Positions 1-7,274 of a stretch of 18,035 nucleotides of DNA are shown here, in pieces. The position numbers and the translations under genes are program-made. Within the stretch, counting starts at the first letter, position 1, and each line of letters starts with the position of its first letter. The DNA is from DAIRET01 sp036795455. GTDB lineage: Bacteria > Bacteroidota > Ignavibacteria > Ignavibacteriales > Ignavibacteriaceae. The notes under the pieces were generated by a model that was given only the letters and a program-made list of their open reading frames with translations, did not search any database and was not told the origin of the DNA. The DNA is taken from positions 1 to 18,035 of the forward strand of contig DAIRET010000046.1 in assembly GCA_036795455.1 (NCBI GenBank), read 5' to 3'.

Positions 1-1077
1 CCAGCGTAACGGAAGATCGCGGTATGAACGGAGTTTAGATTTATAAATCATAATGTGAAAAGGACAGTTCATCGGTTTGATGAAATAATCCTGTTCATCA
101 ATACTCATCGGTGAATACATGCTCTCTTTATAAAACCCAAGATGACCGCTTGTTTCCCACAGCCATCCTTTACCGATATGCGGCGTATATAACAACTCAT
201 ACCCGTTAGCAAGATGTTGTTCCCGCCAGAATGTTTCAATTGTATTTCTTACACGTGCACCTTTGGGATGCCAGTAAATAAGTCCTGCACCGGTTTCTTC
301 CTGAATGCTGAACAATTCCAATTGTTTACCAAGTTTACGATGGTCTCTTTTCTTTGCCTCTTCTAAAAAGATGAGGTAATCTTCAAGCATTTTTTTCTTT
401 GGAAAAGAAACGCCGTAAATTCTCTGGAGTTGTTTGTTCTTCTCATCTCCTCGCCAGTAAGAACCCGAAACACTTAACAGCTTTAAGTATTTAATTTTTC
501 CGACTGCCGGTAAATGTGGACCTGTACATAAATCGGTAAACTCCCCTTCGTGATAAAGGCTTATTATTTCAGTATTCTCGTCAAGTTCGCTGAGAATTTC
601 AAGTTTATAGTTATCCCCTTTTTCACGGAAAAAATCTATCGCTTCCTTTTTTGATAATTCAACTCTTTTGAAGTGCGAATCTTTTTTTGAAAGCTCGATC
701 ATTTTATTTTCGATAGCAGTCAAATGCTCTTCCGTTAGCTTCGTGTTGATGTCTATATCGTAATAAAACCCCGTCTCAACAGCGGGACCAACACCAAACT
801 TAGCTTCGGGGTAGATAGACTGAACTGCATGAGCCATCAAATGCGAAGTAGAATGCCAATAGACTTCCTTCCCTTCTTCATCATCAAAAGTTAAGAACTT
901 TACTTCGGTATTATCTCCAAGAGGAGTATAAATATCTTTTACACAGCCATTAATTTTTACTGCAAGTGTTTCTTCGGCAAGTTTAGGTGAAATAGATTTA
1001 GCCACTTCAAAAGCGGTAATATTCTTGTCGAATTCTTTACTATTTCCATCAGGAAATTTTACAACAATCTTTTCCAT
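1..1077 (-). CDS. thrS: Threonine--tRNA ligase, N-terminal part (runs off left edge)
   Basis: Charges tRNA-Thr with threonine in the cytoplasm. The first 359 codons are present; family members are about 640 residues, so the tRNA-binding C-terminus and the end of the catalytic core lie outside the window. Visible in order are a TGS domain (about 1–63), the SAD editing domain with HSTSH (H75, H79) and TDLCTGPH (C184, H188) metal ligands, and the start of the class II core with PMNCPFH (C338, expected active-site zinc ligand) and LRSYRDLPLRW at the edge. The ATG at 1077 gives the canonical family start MEKIVVKFPDG. Only a weak GAAAG-like ribosome site precedes it. The gene lies 14 nt after the T-tract of a terminator hairpin that follows tRNA-Val. 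No frameshift is seen. Confidence 0.97.
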   Translation of the reverse strand, partial: MEKIVVKFPDGNSKEFDKNITAFEVAKSISPKLAEETLAVKINGCVKDIYTPLGDNTEVKFLTFDDEEGKEVYWHSTSHLMAHAVQSIYPEAKFGVGPAVETGFYYDIDINTKLTEEHLTAIENKMIELSKKDSHFKRVELSKKEAIDFFREKGDNYKLEILSELDENTEIISLYHEGEFTDLCTGPHLPAVGKIKYLKLLSVSGSYWRGDEKNKQLQRIYGVSFPKKKMLEDYLIFLEEAKKRDHRKLGKQLELFSIQEETGAGLIYWHPKGARVRNTIETFWREQHLANGYELLYTPHIGKGWLWETSGHLGFYKESMYSPMSIDEQDYFIKPMNCPFHIMIYKSKLRSYRDLPLRW

Positions 1078-1091
1078 ATTCACTTTCGTAT

Positions 1092-1114
1092 AAAAAAAAA
1101 CGGAGTTCACTCCG
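1092..1114 (-). terminator. Intrinsic terminator after tRNA-Val, just before thrS
   Basis: On the minus strand a 5-bp stem CGGAG/CTCCG with a TGAA loop (1101–1114) is followed at once by nine T residues (1092–1100). It lies 7 nt after the 3' end of tRNA-Val and ends 14 nt before the thrS ATG. The stem is short but GC-rich and the T-tract is uninterrupted. It probably ends the tRNA transcript, perhaps incompletely, since no separate thrS promoter is obvious downstream. Confidence 0.65.
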
Positions 1115-1121
1115 AATTATG

Positions 1122-1196
1122 TGGGTTCTATAGGATTCGAACCTATGACCTTCTGCACGTCAAGCAGACGCTCTAACCAAACTGAGCTAAGAACCC
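1122..1196 (-). tRNA. tRNA-Val (anticodon GAC)
   Basis: A 75-nt cloverleaf is read on the minus strand. The acceptor GGGTTCT pairs with AGAACCC and the discriminator is A. The D-arm is GCTC/GAGC, the anticodon stem TCTGC/GCAGA encloses the loop TTGACGT, and the T-arm is ATAGG/CCTAT around TTCGAAT. The anticodon GAC reads valine codons GTC/GTT. CCA is not encoded, so it must be added after transcription. It is the second gene of a tRNA pair behind tRNA-Leu. Confidence 0.97.
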
Positions 1197-1283
1197 CAAT
1201 AGTTTAAAGCAAAAACCGGTTCACTAAAATATATTTTTTGTTTTTGAATAAAGCCGGGATTCAATTCATAGATTAATTCTTTG

Positions 1284-1369
1284 TACCGAGGGCCGGACTC
1301 GAACCGGCACGTCCCAGAAGGGACACAGGATTTTAAGTCCTGTGCGTCTACCAATTCCGCCACCCCGGC
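1284..1369 (-). tRNA. tRNA-Leu (anticodon TAA)
   Basis: An 86-nt class II tRNA with a long variable arm (GTCCC-TTCT-GGGAC). The anticodon stem ACAGGA/TCCTGT encloses CTTAAAA, giving anticodon TAA for leucine TTA/TTG. The T-arm is GCCGG/CCGGC around TTCGAGT. The acceptor GCCGGGG pairs with CCTCGGT, which leaves two G·U pairs (1:72 and 5:68). The discriminator is A and CCA is not encoded. It is first in a Leu–Val tRNA pair 87 nt apart, with its own promoter just upstream. Confidence 0.97.
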
Positions 1370-1392
1370 GTTTTTCAAAAATTTAGGCGTCA

Positions 1393-1421
1393 AATATAGA
1401 AATAAGATTGTATTTTTGCAA
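1393..1421 (-). promoter_or_regulatory. Promoter of the tRNA-Leu/tRNA-Val unit
   Basis: Minus-strand TTGCAA (1416–1421), a 17-nt spacer and TATATT (1393–1398), placing transcription start near 1386, about 17 nt before the mature tRNA-Leu. The -10 continues as TATATTTG, which also fits the Bacteroidota TAnnTTTG pattern with a TTG 20 nt upstream. The same TATATTTG occurs before tRNA-Ser in this window. Confidence 0.6.
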
Positions 1422-1429
1422 TAAATTTG

Positions 1430-1458
1430 TTGAAAAATCTTGTACTTATGCCTATAAT
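1430..1458 (+). promoter_or_regulatory. Sigma-70-like promoter of the radical SAM gene
   Basis: TTGAAA (1430–1435), exactly 17 nt, then a perfect TATAAT (1453–1458). Predicted start is near 1465, leaving a roughly 15-nt leader with an AAGGAG ribosome site before the ATG at 1480. It is divergent from, and adjacent to, the tRNA-Leu promoter at 1393–1421. Confidence 0.75.
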
Positions 1459-1479
1459 ATCTAAAAAAAAGGAGAAATA

Positions 1480-2493
1480 ATGCCGGATATTAATGCAACT
1501 TGTCAATTTGAACCCGGTTACCTCAAGCAATTACGGACAGGTGAGTTAAAAAAGAAAGCCGAACTTGCTGAAAAATTATTGCGGAATTGCAAATGCTGTC
1601 CGCATCAATGCAGTGTTAACCGTTATGAATCAAGGGACGGTTTTTGTGTAAGCGGACACCTTCCTATTGTTTCCTCTTATACAAAACATTTTGGCGAAGA
1701 ACCCGGTTTAAGCGGAACTAACGGCGCAGGAAATATTTTCTTTGGTAACTGTAATTTAAGGTGCGTTTACTGCCAGAATTTTGAAATCAGCCAGAATCCT
1801 AAAAGAGAAATACTTAACATCTGTTCAATCAACCGGGTAGCTGAAATAATGATTGAACTGCAGGATGAAGGATGTCATAATATCGGGCTCGTATCCCCTT
1901 CTCATTTTATTCCACAGATAATTCATGCGGTGTACATTGCTGCAAACCTCGGATTAAAAATACCAGTTATTTATAATTCCAACGGGTATGATTCAGTTTC
2001 ATCTTTACGACTACTTGAAGGAATAGTTGACATCTACCTTCCCGATTTCAAATACGGGTGTAATGAATATGCTTTGAATTATTCCATGATCAAAAACTAT
2101 TATGATACCGCTACTCTGGCATTGAAAGAAATGTACAGGCAGGTCGGAGATAATTTAACATACATAAATGATATTGTAGTTCGGGGATTAATCATTAGGC
2201 ATTTGGTTCTTCCCAACCAGTTATCCGATACCGAAAACGTATTTAAATTTATTTCGGAAGAACTGAGTAGTAAAATCACAGTATCTTTAATGTCTCAGTA
2301 TTATCCTTCTCATCTTGCATGTGAAGAGATACTGTTATCAAGAGTATTAAGCCAATCGGAGTACGCAAAAGCAGTTGAATTACTTGATAAATACAACTTG
2401 AACAACGGTTGGGTTCAGGAACTTGAAAGTAATAGTTATTACCGCCCTCACTTTAACAAAGACAGAACCGACCCCTTTTTTAATGCTAAATAG
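1480..2493 (+). CDS. PflX-type radical SAM iron-sulfur protein
   Basis: A radical SAM enzyme of the family labelled PflX (COG1313), related to pyruvate formate-lyase activases; substrate unknown. The signature CNLRCVYC supplies C91, C95 and C98 for the [4Fe-4S] cluster that cleaves S-adenosylmethionine. An N-terminal cysteine group (C37, C39/C40, C44, C56, within CCPHQCSVNR and DGFC) matches the conserved front end of this family and could bind a second cluster or zinc. Conserved blocks such as LPDFKYG and HLVLPN follow. The ATG has a strong site (AAGGAG) and a near-consensus promoter. No formate-lyase-type partner enzyme is next to it; the next gene is a STAS/kinase protein 86 nt downstream. 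Length (337) is ordinary. The family is sure, the reaction is not. Confidence 0.9.
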   Translation: MPDINATCQFEPGYLKQLRTGELKKKAELAEKLLRNCKCCPHQCSVNRYESRDGFCVSGHLPIVSSYTKHFGEEPGLSGTNGAGNIFFGNCNLRCVYCQNFEISQNPKREILNICSINRVAEIMIELQDEGCHNIGLVSPSHFIPQIIHAVYIAANLGLKIPVIYNSNGYDSVSSLRLLEGIVDIYLPDFKYGCNEYALNYSMIKNYYDTATLALKEMYRQVGDNLTYINDIVVRGLIIRHLVLPNQLSDTENVFKFISEELSSKITVSLMSQYYPSHLACEEILLSRVLSQSEYAKAVELLDKYNLNNGWVQELESNSYYRPHFNKDRTDPFFNAK

Positions 2494-2579
2494 TTTGCTT
2501 TTAAGGTTCTAAGTTTCTTTTCTTTTTCTTATTTTTCTACCGGAAGTTTTTTTATTGATTATTTGAAAGCGGACGAAAG

Positions 2580-4853
2580 ATGCTTACAATTACATTTACT
2601 ACCGATAATGAATTACTATTAGTCAAATTGGAAGGAAGATTTGATGGTTCGGGAGGAATCGAATTTGATAAAACGGTTTCAGTACTCCCCTTCAACCAGT
2701 ACCCGGTTCTCGATTTTGAAAATGTCCAGTATCTTTCTTCTGCGGGTATTCGTTCAATAATCGCTTTTGAAAAAAAACTACGGAAAGAAAACGGCAGATT
2801 AATCCTAATTTCTGTTCCCTCATTTGTAAAACAGGTACTTGAGATTACAGGTATACTATCTCAACTATTGGTTGCCGAAACAATTAATGATGCAGAATCC
2901 GTTATCAATAATCTTAAAGGTAAGGATGAAATAGTAGTTTCAAAAAAAGTAGATGGCTGCGAATACATTGTCCAAAAGAACTCGAATACAGAAGGTGAAT
3001 TGCTTGTATGGAACCAGGAAAACGGCAAGCAATTTATCCCGGTCAACCTTTCTGAACTCTCAATTTCTATCGGCACCGGAAGTTTAGCTACCACTTGTTC
3101 GGAAGCGGAAGCATCTGCAGGTGATTTTATCAGTTTCGGAAATTTCTTCGGGCTAAACCCGAAAAATGATTCTCCCGGTTTTGATTATATTCTTTCAGAA
3201 GCACCTTCGGATACACATGTGTTCATAAAGGAAGGAATTTCATTACCGAAAGAATATAACTTCTCAGCAAAGATAAAGTCGGAATCAACTATTGAACTAA
3301 AAACTATACTGAAAAATCTTTTCGCTCTAATTCCCCAGCACAGTAACACTAACGGCGTTATGCCGTTTGTGATTTCCGGTAATATAATTGAAGGAGATGA
3401 CAAAAAATCTCTGTTTGCAGCCGGATTCGCCGTTGATGAATTTACTGCAAAAAATCTATCATTGCCGGATATTTTAGGTAGGAAATTAAACGAAAGCAAA
3501 ACAGAAGAAAAAATTGCTTTTGCTGCTAACGGATTGTTTTTTAATACTACTATTGTTTACAATGGAAAAGATAATTTAACACTACTTCTTAAATCTACTC
3601 TTGAAAAATCTGAACCGGCTGAATTAAAAGTATTAGCAGGCGGTTGCAGATTCACAGACGCCGTAATTTTAGTTTATCACCCCGTTGATATTATCGCTGC
3701 TGAAAGCAAACGGTTGAAAATAGAATTTGAAAAAGATCAGCCGTTAAAGGATGAATTTGAAATAATCATAAGGAAAATTTACTCTGATTGCAGTTCAATC
3801 CTTGTAAAGCCTTTACATGGCGGCTATTCGGCTCAAACTTTTATGGTTGACGGATATGACCACGATAGAAAAAGAATTATTCCAACTGTTCTAAAACTCG
3901 GTAATCTTGCAATGATAAAAAGGGAGCGGGATAGATATGAGGAGTTTGTGAAAAAATACATTTTAAATAACAGTGTATCAATTCTTGGAAGTTATTTTCA
4001 CGGGGATTGGGGCGGCGTACGTTATAACTTTGTTGGCATCAACGGACCTGAAAGCAAACTGAAATGGCTTACACTCCATTACAAAGAGCGTCCCGTTGAA
4101 GAATATCTAAAGTTACTTAAGAAAGTTTTTACGGAAGTTTTACTTCCATGGTATGGTCAACCGCGCCTTGAAATAATTTATCCATACAAAGAACACGATC
4201 CTACGGCTGTTTTCTTCAAACACATTTACAATGAAGCTGAAAAAAATGTTGGCGTTTCCGCCGAGAAGGAATCAATATTTATCCCGGCATTAAATAGAAA
4301 TGTTGTTAATCCATACTGGTATTTAAAGTATAAATACAAAGAAAAAGAAAAGTATTCAAAGCTTTGGTATAAGTGTATCAGTCATGGCGATTTAAATATG
4401 CAGAACATTTTAGTTGATGAAATTGAGAATATATACATAATCGACTTCTCCGAAACAAAAGTCAGAAATGCTGTTTCCGATTTTGCACGAATTGAACCGA
4501 TTGTAAAAAATGAAAACGTGAGATTGGAATCGGAAGATGATTTACGAGAACTGCTGAAGTTTGAAGAAGGTTTATTGATACAAAACAATCTGGACGAAGA
4601 ACCTGTATTCACCTATTCCGGCAACGACCCGATGGTTGAAAAAGCATTCAAAACAATATGCGTAATCAGAAAGTATGCAAAGACAGTTACATTGTTCGAA
4701 AACGACATAATCCCTTATTTATTAGCTGTTCTTGAGTGGACATTACCGATAGTTTGCTATTTCGGAGTAGACAATTTGCGAAAACAGTATTCAATGTATA
4801 CTTCCGCATTAATGTGCGAAAAAATTGAAGCTTTGGAAGCAAATAGAAAATAA
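2580..4853 (+). CDS. STAS domain – unknown middle – APH-fold kinase fusion protein
   Basis: A 757-residue cytoplasmic protein with no signal peptide or membrane segment. Residues 1–110 form a STAS (anti-sigma antagonist-like) domain; YLSSAGIRSI (51–60) is its phosphorylation loop, with S54 aligned to the serine phosphorylated in SpoIIAA/RsbV proteins. Residues about 120–400 match nothing I can name; SIGTGSLA, ASAGDF and a closing FTDAVILVYHPV faintly recall SpoIIE/RsbU phosphatases, but the metal-binding aspartates are not evident. Residues about 410–757 form an aminoglycoside-phosphotransferase/kinase fold: HGGYSAQ (413–419, glycine loop), K439 in VLKLG (ATP lysine), HGDLNMQN (H602, D604, N609, catalytic loop) and IIDF (D622, metal). 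All key kinase residues are present, so activity is likely. It could phosphorylate STAS or partner-switch proteins. It may correspond to the TCAD9-type ternary-complex domain class, which I cannot verify. It has only a weak ribosome site. Confidence 0.85.
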   Translation: MLTITFTTDNELLLVKLEGRFDGSGGIEFDKTVSVLPFNQYPVLDFENVQYLSSAGIRSIIAFEKKLRKENGRLILISVPSFVKQVLEITGILSQLLVAETINDAESVINNLKGKDEIVVSKKVDGCEYIVQKNSNTEGELLVWNQENGKQFIPVNLSELSISIGTGSLATTCSEAEASAGDFISFGNFFGLNPKNDSPGFDYILSEAPSDTHVFIKEGISLPKEYNFSAKIKSESTIELKTILKNLFALIPQHSNTNGVMPFVISGNIIEGDDKKSLFAAGFAVDEFTAKNLSLPDILGRKLNESKTEEKIAFAANGLFFNTTIVYNGKDNLTLLLKSTLEKSEPAELKVLAGGCRFTDAVILVYHPVDIIAAESKRLKIEFEKDQPLKDEFEIIIRKIYSDCSSILVKPLHGGYSAQTFMVDGYDHDRKRIIPTVLKLGNLAMIKRERDRYEEFVKKYILNNSVSILGSYFHGDWGGVRYNFVGINGPESKLKWLTLHYKERPVEEYLKLLKKVFTEVLLPWYGQPRLEIIYPYKEHDPTAVFFKHIYNEAEKNVGVSAEKESIFIPALNRNVVNPYWYLKYKYKEKEKYSKLWYKCISHGDLNMQNILVDEIENIYIIDFSETKVRNAVSDFARIEPIVKNENVRLESEDDLRELLKFEEGLLIQNNLDEEPVFTYSGNDPMVEKAFKTICVIRKYAKTVTLFENDIIPYLLAVLEWTLPIVCYFGVDNLRKQYSMYTSALMCEKIEALEANRK

Positions 4854-4867
4854 TCAAAAAGGGTTCA

Positions 4868-4896
4868 GCAATAAATCAATCTATTGTATTTTTTTT
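4868..4896 (+). terminator. Weak intrinsic terminator of the STAS/kinase gene
   Basis: GCAATA (4868–4873) pairs with TATTGT (4882–4887) around an 8-nt loop and is followed by eight T residues (4889–4896). It begins 15 nt after the stop of the plus-strand gene. The stem is AT-rich, so strength is uncertain. It overlaps a larger inverted repeat, 4877–4910. Confidence 0.45.
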
Positions 4897-4910
4897 ACAA
4901 TGGCAGATTG
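4877..4910. repeat. Inverted repeat between convergent genes
   Basis: CAATCTATTGTA (4877–4888) is repeated in reverse complement as TACAAT + GGC bulge + AGATTG (4896–4910), with a T7 loop between. The stop codon of the minus-strand histidine kinase (4895–4897) lies inside it. It may protect 3' ends or help end both converging transcripts; no outer T-tract is present. Confidence 0.5.
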
Positions 4911-6295
4911 AATCCGAATGTAGCTCCTTGCCCCGGTTTGCTTTTAATCCATACTTCGCCGCCATGAAGTTCGATAATCTGTTTTACTATCCATAACCCC
5001 ATACCGGTAGAGGATTCTCCACCAGTAGGTTTAGCGCTAAGCGTAACCCCTTTATTGAAAGCATTGGCAATATCATACTTTGTCATTCCGGGACCATCAT
5101 CAGTAACTTCAACCGATACTTTTTTCTCGCTAAAATAAGAAACAATTTTAACGGTTGAATTTTCAAACGAGTACTTAATTGCATTATTAACGTAGTTATC
5201 AATTACTTCATCAATCTTCATAACATCAATTTGCACGTCGGGTGTGTGAGGAGAAGCGTTATTAACTAACTTGATATTTTTGTTTTTTGCATAGACAAGG
5301 TTTCTTTTACATACTTTATCGATTACTGCTTTAAGCGATGTAGACTGTATCTCAAGGTCTTCCGCTTCTTCTTTCTTTTTTGCTGTAAGTACTTTCGTCA
5401 TTTTATGCGAAAGATTAATAATCTGTAACGAACTTGCCGCAAGTGATTGAAGAATGTCCTGCTGTTCAACTGCATTGAGGTCATATTTATCAAGTAATTC
5501 AATATAACCATTAATAGCTGAAGCAGGATTCTTAATATCGTGAATGGTCATAGCAAATAGTTTTTCTTTTTCTGCCTGCAGCTCCTCAAGTTGTGATTTA
5601 CTTTTCTCCAGTCTTTCATTCTGAACCGATAATGCCTCGTTTGCTTTTTGAAGTCCGGCAATACTTGCCTGCATCTGTTGTATCTGTTTCTTCAAATAGG
5701 AATTTTCATCCATCGTCTTTTTTAATTCCGATTTCAGGGAGAGAATTTCTTCACCTTGCTGCTGTTTGATTTCGGATATTTTATCTTTTTCTATCTTTTC
5801 TTTTTTTCGTTTCCTAAAGAAAAGGGTTGTAAAAAGAACAATGTGAAATGCTATTATGGCGATTAAATAAAGATTACTATTATCCGTAGAATTGATAGCC
5901 GGTTCTTTTGTTTGTACTTCGGTAACTGTATTTCCTGTTACAACAAAACTTACAGGGTTTGATTCGGTTTCCCATCCGCTGTTATCGTATGCAACCGCTT
6001 TAAATATATAGACACCGCTTTGAAGTGAATTTAGCTCAACGTAGGGGTCTCCGTTTTCATTCAAACTTACAACAACAGTATGCCCGTTTAGAAATGCTTT
6101 ATACAGAACTTCTTTATTTTCCTGGTCTATAATAAAAAAAAATGAAATAGGTTTGTTTTCGGATATGGAAATATCATTCCATTTTTCGGGCGGCAAAAGC
6201 TTCCCGGCAATCTCAATTTTATTTACGCTTAACGAGGCGGCAAATGAGATATAGCTAAATAGCAGTAAATGTAATAATAAGAGTTTTGTTTTCAT
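4895..6295 (-). CDS. Membrane sensor histidine kinase
   Basis: A two-component sensor of 466 residues. It has an N-terminal signal peptide (MKTKLLLLHLLLFSYISFA), a small periplasmic beta-rich domain (about 22–125; SGVYIFKAVAYDNSGW resembles the Ig-like Y_Y_Y fold of hybrid sensors), one membrane helix (about 141–160) with a basic stop-transfer FFRKRKKEK, and a long coiled coil (about 170–247). The HisKA domain carries H252 in HDIKNP. The HATPase domain has an N-box (NNAIKYS), G1 (DDGPG) and G2 (TGMGLWIV). All catalytic motifs are intact. A TTG nine bases upstream (6304) is also in frame, but the ATG at 6295 gives a cleaner signal peptide; neither has a clear ribosome site. No response regulator is adjacent, so its partner is elsewhere. 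The ligand is unknown. Confidence 0.93.
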   Translation of the reverse strand: MKTKLLLLHLLLFSYISFAASLSVNKIEIAGKLLPPEKWNDISISENKPISFFFIIDQENKEVLYKAFLNGHTVVVSLNENGDPYVELNSLQSGVYIFKAVAYDNSGWETESNPVSFVVTGNTVTEVQTKEPAINSTDNSNLYLIAIIAFHIVLFTTLFFRKRKKEKIEKDKISEIKQQQGEEILSLKSELKKTMDENSYLKKQIQQMQASIAGLQKANEALSVQNERLEKSKSQLEELQAEKEKLFAMTIHDIKNPASAINGYIELLDKYDLNAVEQQDILQSLAASSLQIINLSHKMTKVLTAKKKEEAEDLEIQSTSLKAVIDKVCKRNLVYAKNKNIKLVNNASPHTPDVQIDVMKIDEVIDNYVNNAIKYSFENSTVKIVSYFSEKKVSVEVTDDGPGMTKYDIANAFNKGVTLSAKPTGGESSTGMGLWIVKQIIELHGGEVWIKSKPGQGATFGFNLPL

Positions 6296-6343
6296 ATAAT
6301 TCAAAAAGTAGGAAATTCACAATCCCAAGATAAAGAAACGGGG

Positions 6344-6365
6344 AAAATAAAGTAGTCTCTGACTA
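6344..6365 (-). terminator. Possible weak terminator after the methyltransferase gene
   Basis: On the minus strand TAGTC-AGA-GACTA (6353–6365) is followed by CTTTATTTT, 16 nt after the methyltransferase stop. A 5-bp stem is marginal; the genes on either side could still be read together. Confidence 0.25.
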
Positions 6366-6381
6366 TAATAATTTCAACATG

Positions 6382-6999
6382 TTACCGGTGTTCAGCGATA
6401 ATCACAGAAAACAACATATCATAATTCGTTTTATCAGCTCCCTTAATCAGAAGCCTTTGTTCCTTGAGCAGAAACATGTCATTTTCAATTAACAGTTTTC
6501 GAATATACTTGGATGAGTGTTTAAATATCGGGACTCCCCATGCTGTCATTCCCTTTCCAAAATCCAGGTTATCTTCTCCCGGGGCAAAAGTAAATGCGAA
6601 AATTCCATGTTTTTTTGTTACCCTTGCCACTTCGGAAAACAGATTGCTGAGATTACCCAAAAAATGAAATATGCCGCAACTGATAACATGTTCAAAGAAA
6701 TTGTCATTATATGGAATTCTATCTTCCGATAAATTGTATTGCTTTAGCTCCTCTGCAAATCCTTTTGATCTTGCTGCTTCCAGCATCTCATCCGAAGAAT
6801 CTATTCCATAAACTTTCAATCCAGCTTTTGAGAATTGAATTGATGCCAGCCCGGTTCCGATTCCAAGATCAAGTAATTTTTCATCCGGTTTAACATACTC
6901 ATAACTCATACCGAATATTACATTATGTCCGTAACTGTCATACTCTTTTACCTGCTTATCATATTGATTTGCAGTTTCACTATAACTATGTTCATTCAT
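6382..6999 (-). CDS. Class I SAM-dependent methyltransferase
   Basis: A 205-residue soluble enzyme predicted to transfer a methyl group from S-adenosylmethionine to an unidentified acceptor. Motif I is LLDLGIGTG (42–50), and the acidic residue after the second strand is D67 in YGIDSSDEM. Later come the post-II block RIPYNDNFFEHVISCGIFHFL and a motif III-like region (VARVTKKHGIFAF), as in the Methyltransf_11/25 type (UbiE/BioC-like fold). The length is near the minimal Rossmann domain, so there is no extra substrate domain. The ATG at 6999 has AAAGGAAA about 8 nt upstream. It sits between a histidine kinase and a small membrane protein, which gives no clue to the acceptor. Confidence 0.88.
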   Translation of the reverse strand: MNEHSYSETANQYDKQVKEYDSYGHNVIFGMSYEYVKPDEKLLDLGIGTGLASIQFSKAGLKVYGIDSSDEMLEAARSKGFAEELKQYNLSEDRIPYNDNFFEHVISCGIFHFLGNLSNLFSEVARVTKKHGIFAFTFAPGEDNLDFGKGMTAWGVPIFKHSSKYIRKLLIENDMFLLKEQRLLIKGADKTNYDMLFSVIIAEHR

Positions 7000-7066
7000 A
7001 CCAGTTTCCTTTTCAATCTGTTTTTTTCAAACAACATCCTCAAGGACGGATTTTAAATTGTGCTAA

Positions 7067-7264
7067 TCATGTTTCTTTTCTGGCTTGCTTCATTTTTCTC
7101 CAGTAAACCAAGAAAGTTATATTGAAAACGATAGACATTCCTGTTAACATTCCGACGAGAAATGCATTAATGCCATAATCGCCAACAAATCTTTTGAGAA
7201 TAAGGCTTGCAGCCAATGTCAACACTCCAAGTGTAAGGTAGATATTTTTAAATCTATTAATCAT
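7067..7264 (-). CDS. Small two-helix membrane protein, unknown function
   Basis: A 65-residue hydrophobic protein with two predicted membrane helices (about YLTLGVLTLAASLIL and NAFLVGMLTGMSIVFNITFLVYW) joined by a short KRFVGDYG loop and ending in a basic tail (RKMKQARKET). I recognise no family. An in-frame TTG at 7276 would start inside the T-tract of the upstream terminator, so the ATG at 7264 (MINRFKN) is preferred; GGAT lies about 6 nt upstream. The methyltransferase start is 67 nt downstream. It could be expressed by read-through from the dipeptidase gene or from an unseen promoter. Confidence 0.65.
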   Translation of the reverse strand: MINRFKNIYLTLGVLTLAASLILKRFVGDYGINAFLVGMLTGMSIVFNITFLVYWRKMKQARKET

Positions 7265-7274
7265 ATTATAATCC

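Noticed and set aside
1187..1393. A 68-codon minus-strand open frame (contains GVAELVDAQDLKSC)
   Set aside because: It is the translated tRNA-Leu gene and its flanks, a well-known artefact; the cloverleaf explains the sequence.
3185..3499. A 104-codon antisense open frame in the STAS/kinase gene
   Set aside because: It mirrors a clearly coding frame and has no ribosome site or recognisable domain.
6296..6304. TTG start extending the histidine kinase by three residues
   Set aside because: No ribosome site supports it and the ATG at 6295 yields a standard signal peptide; the difference is trivial.
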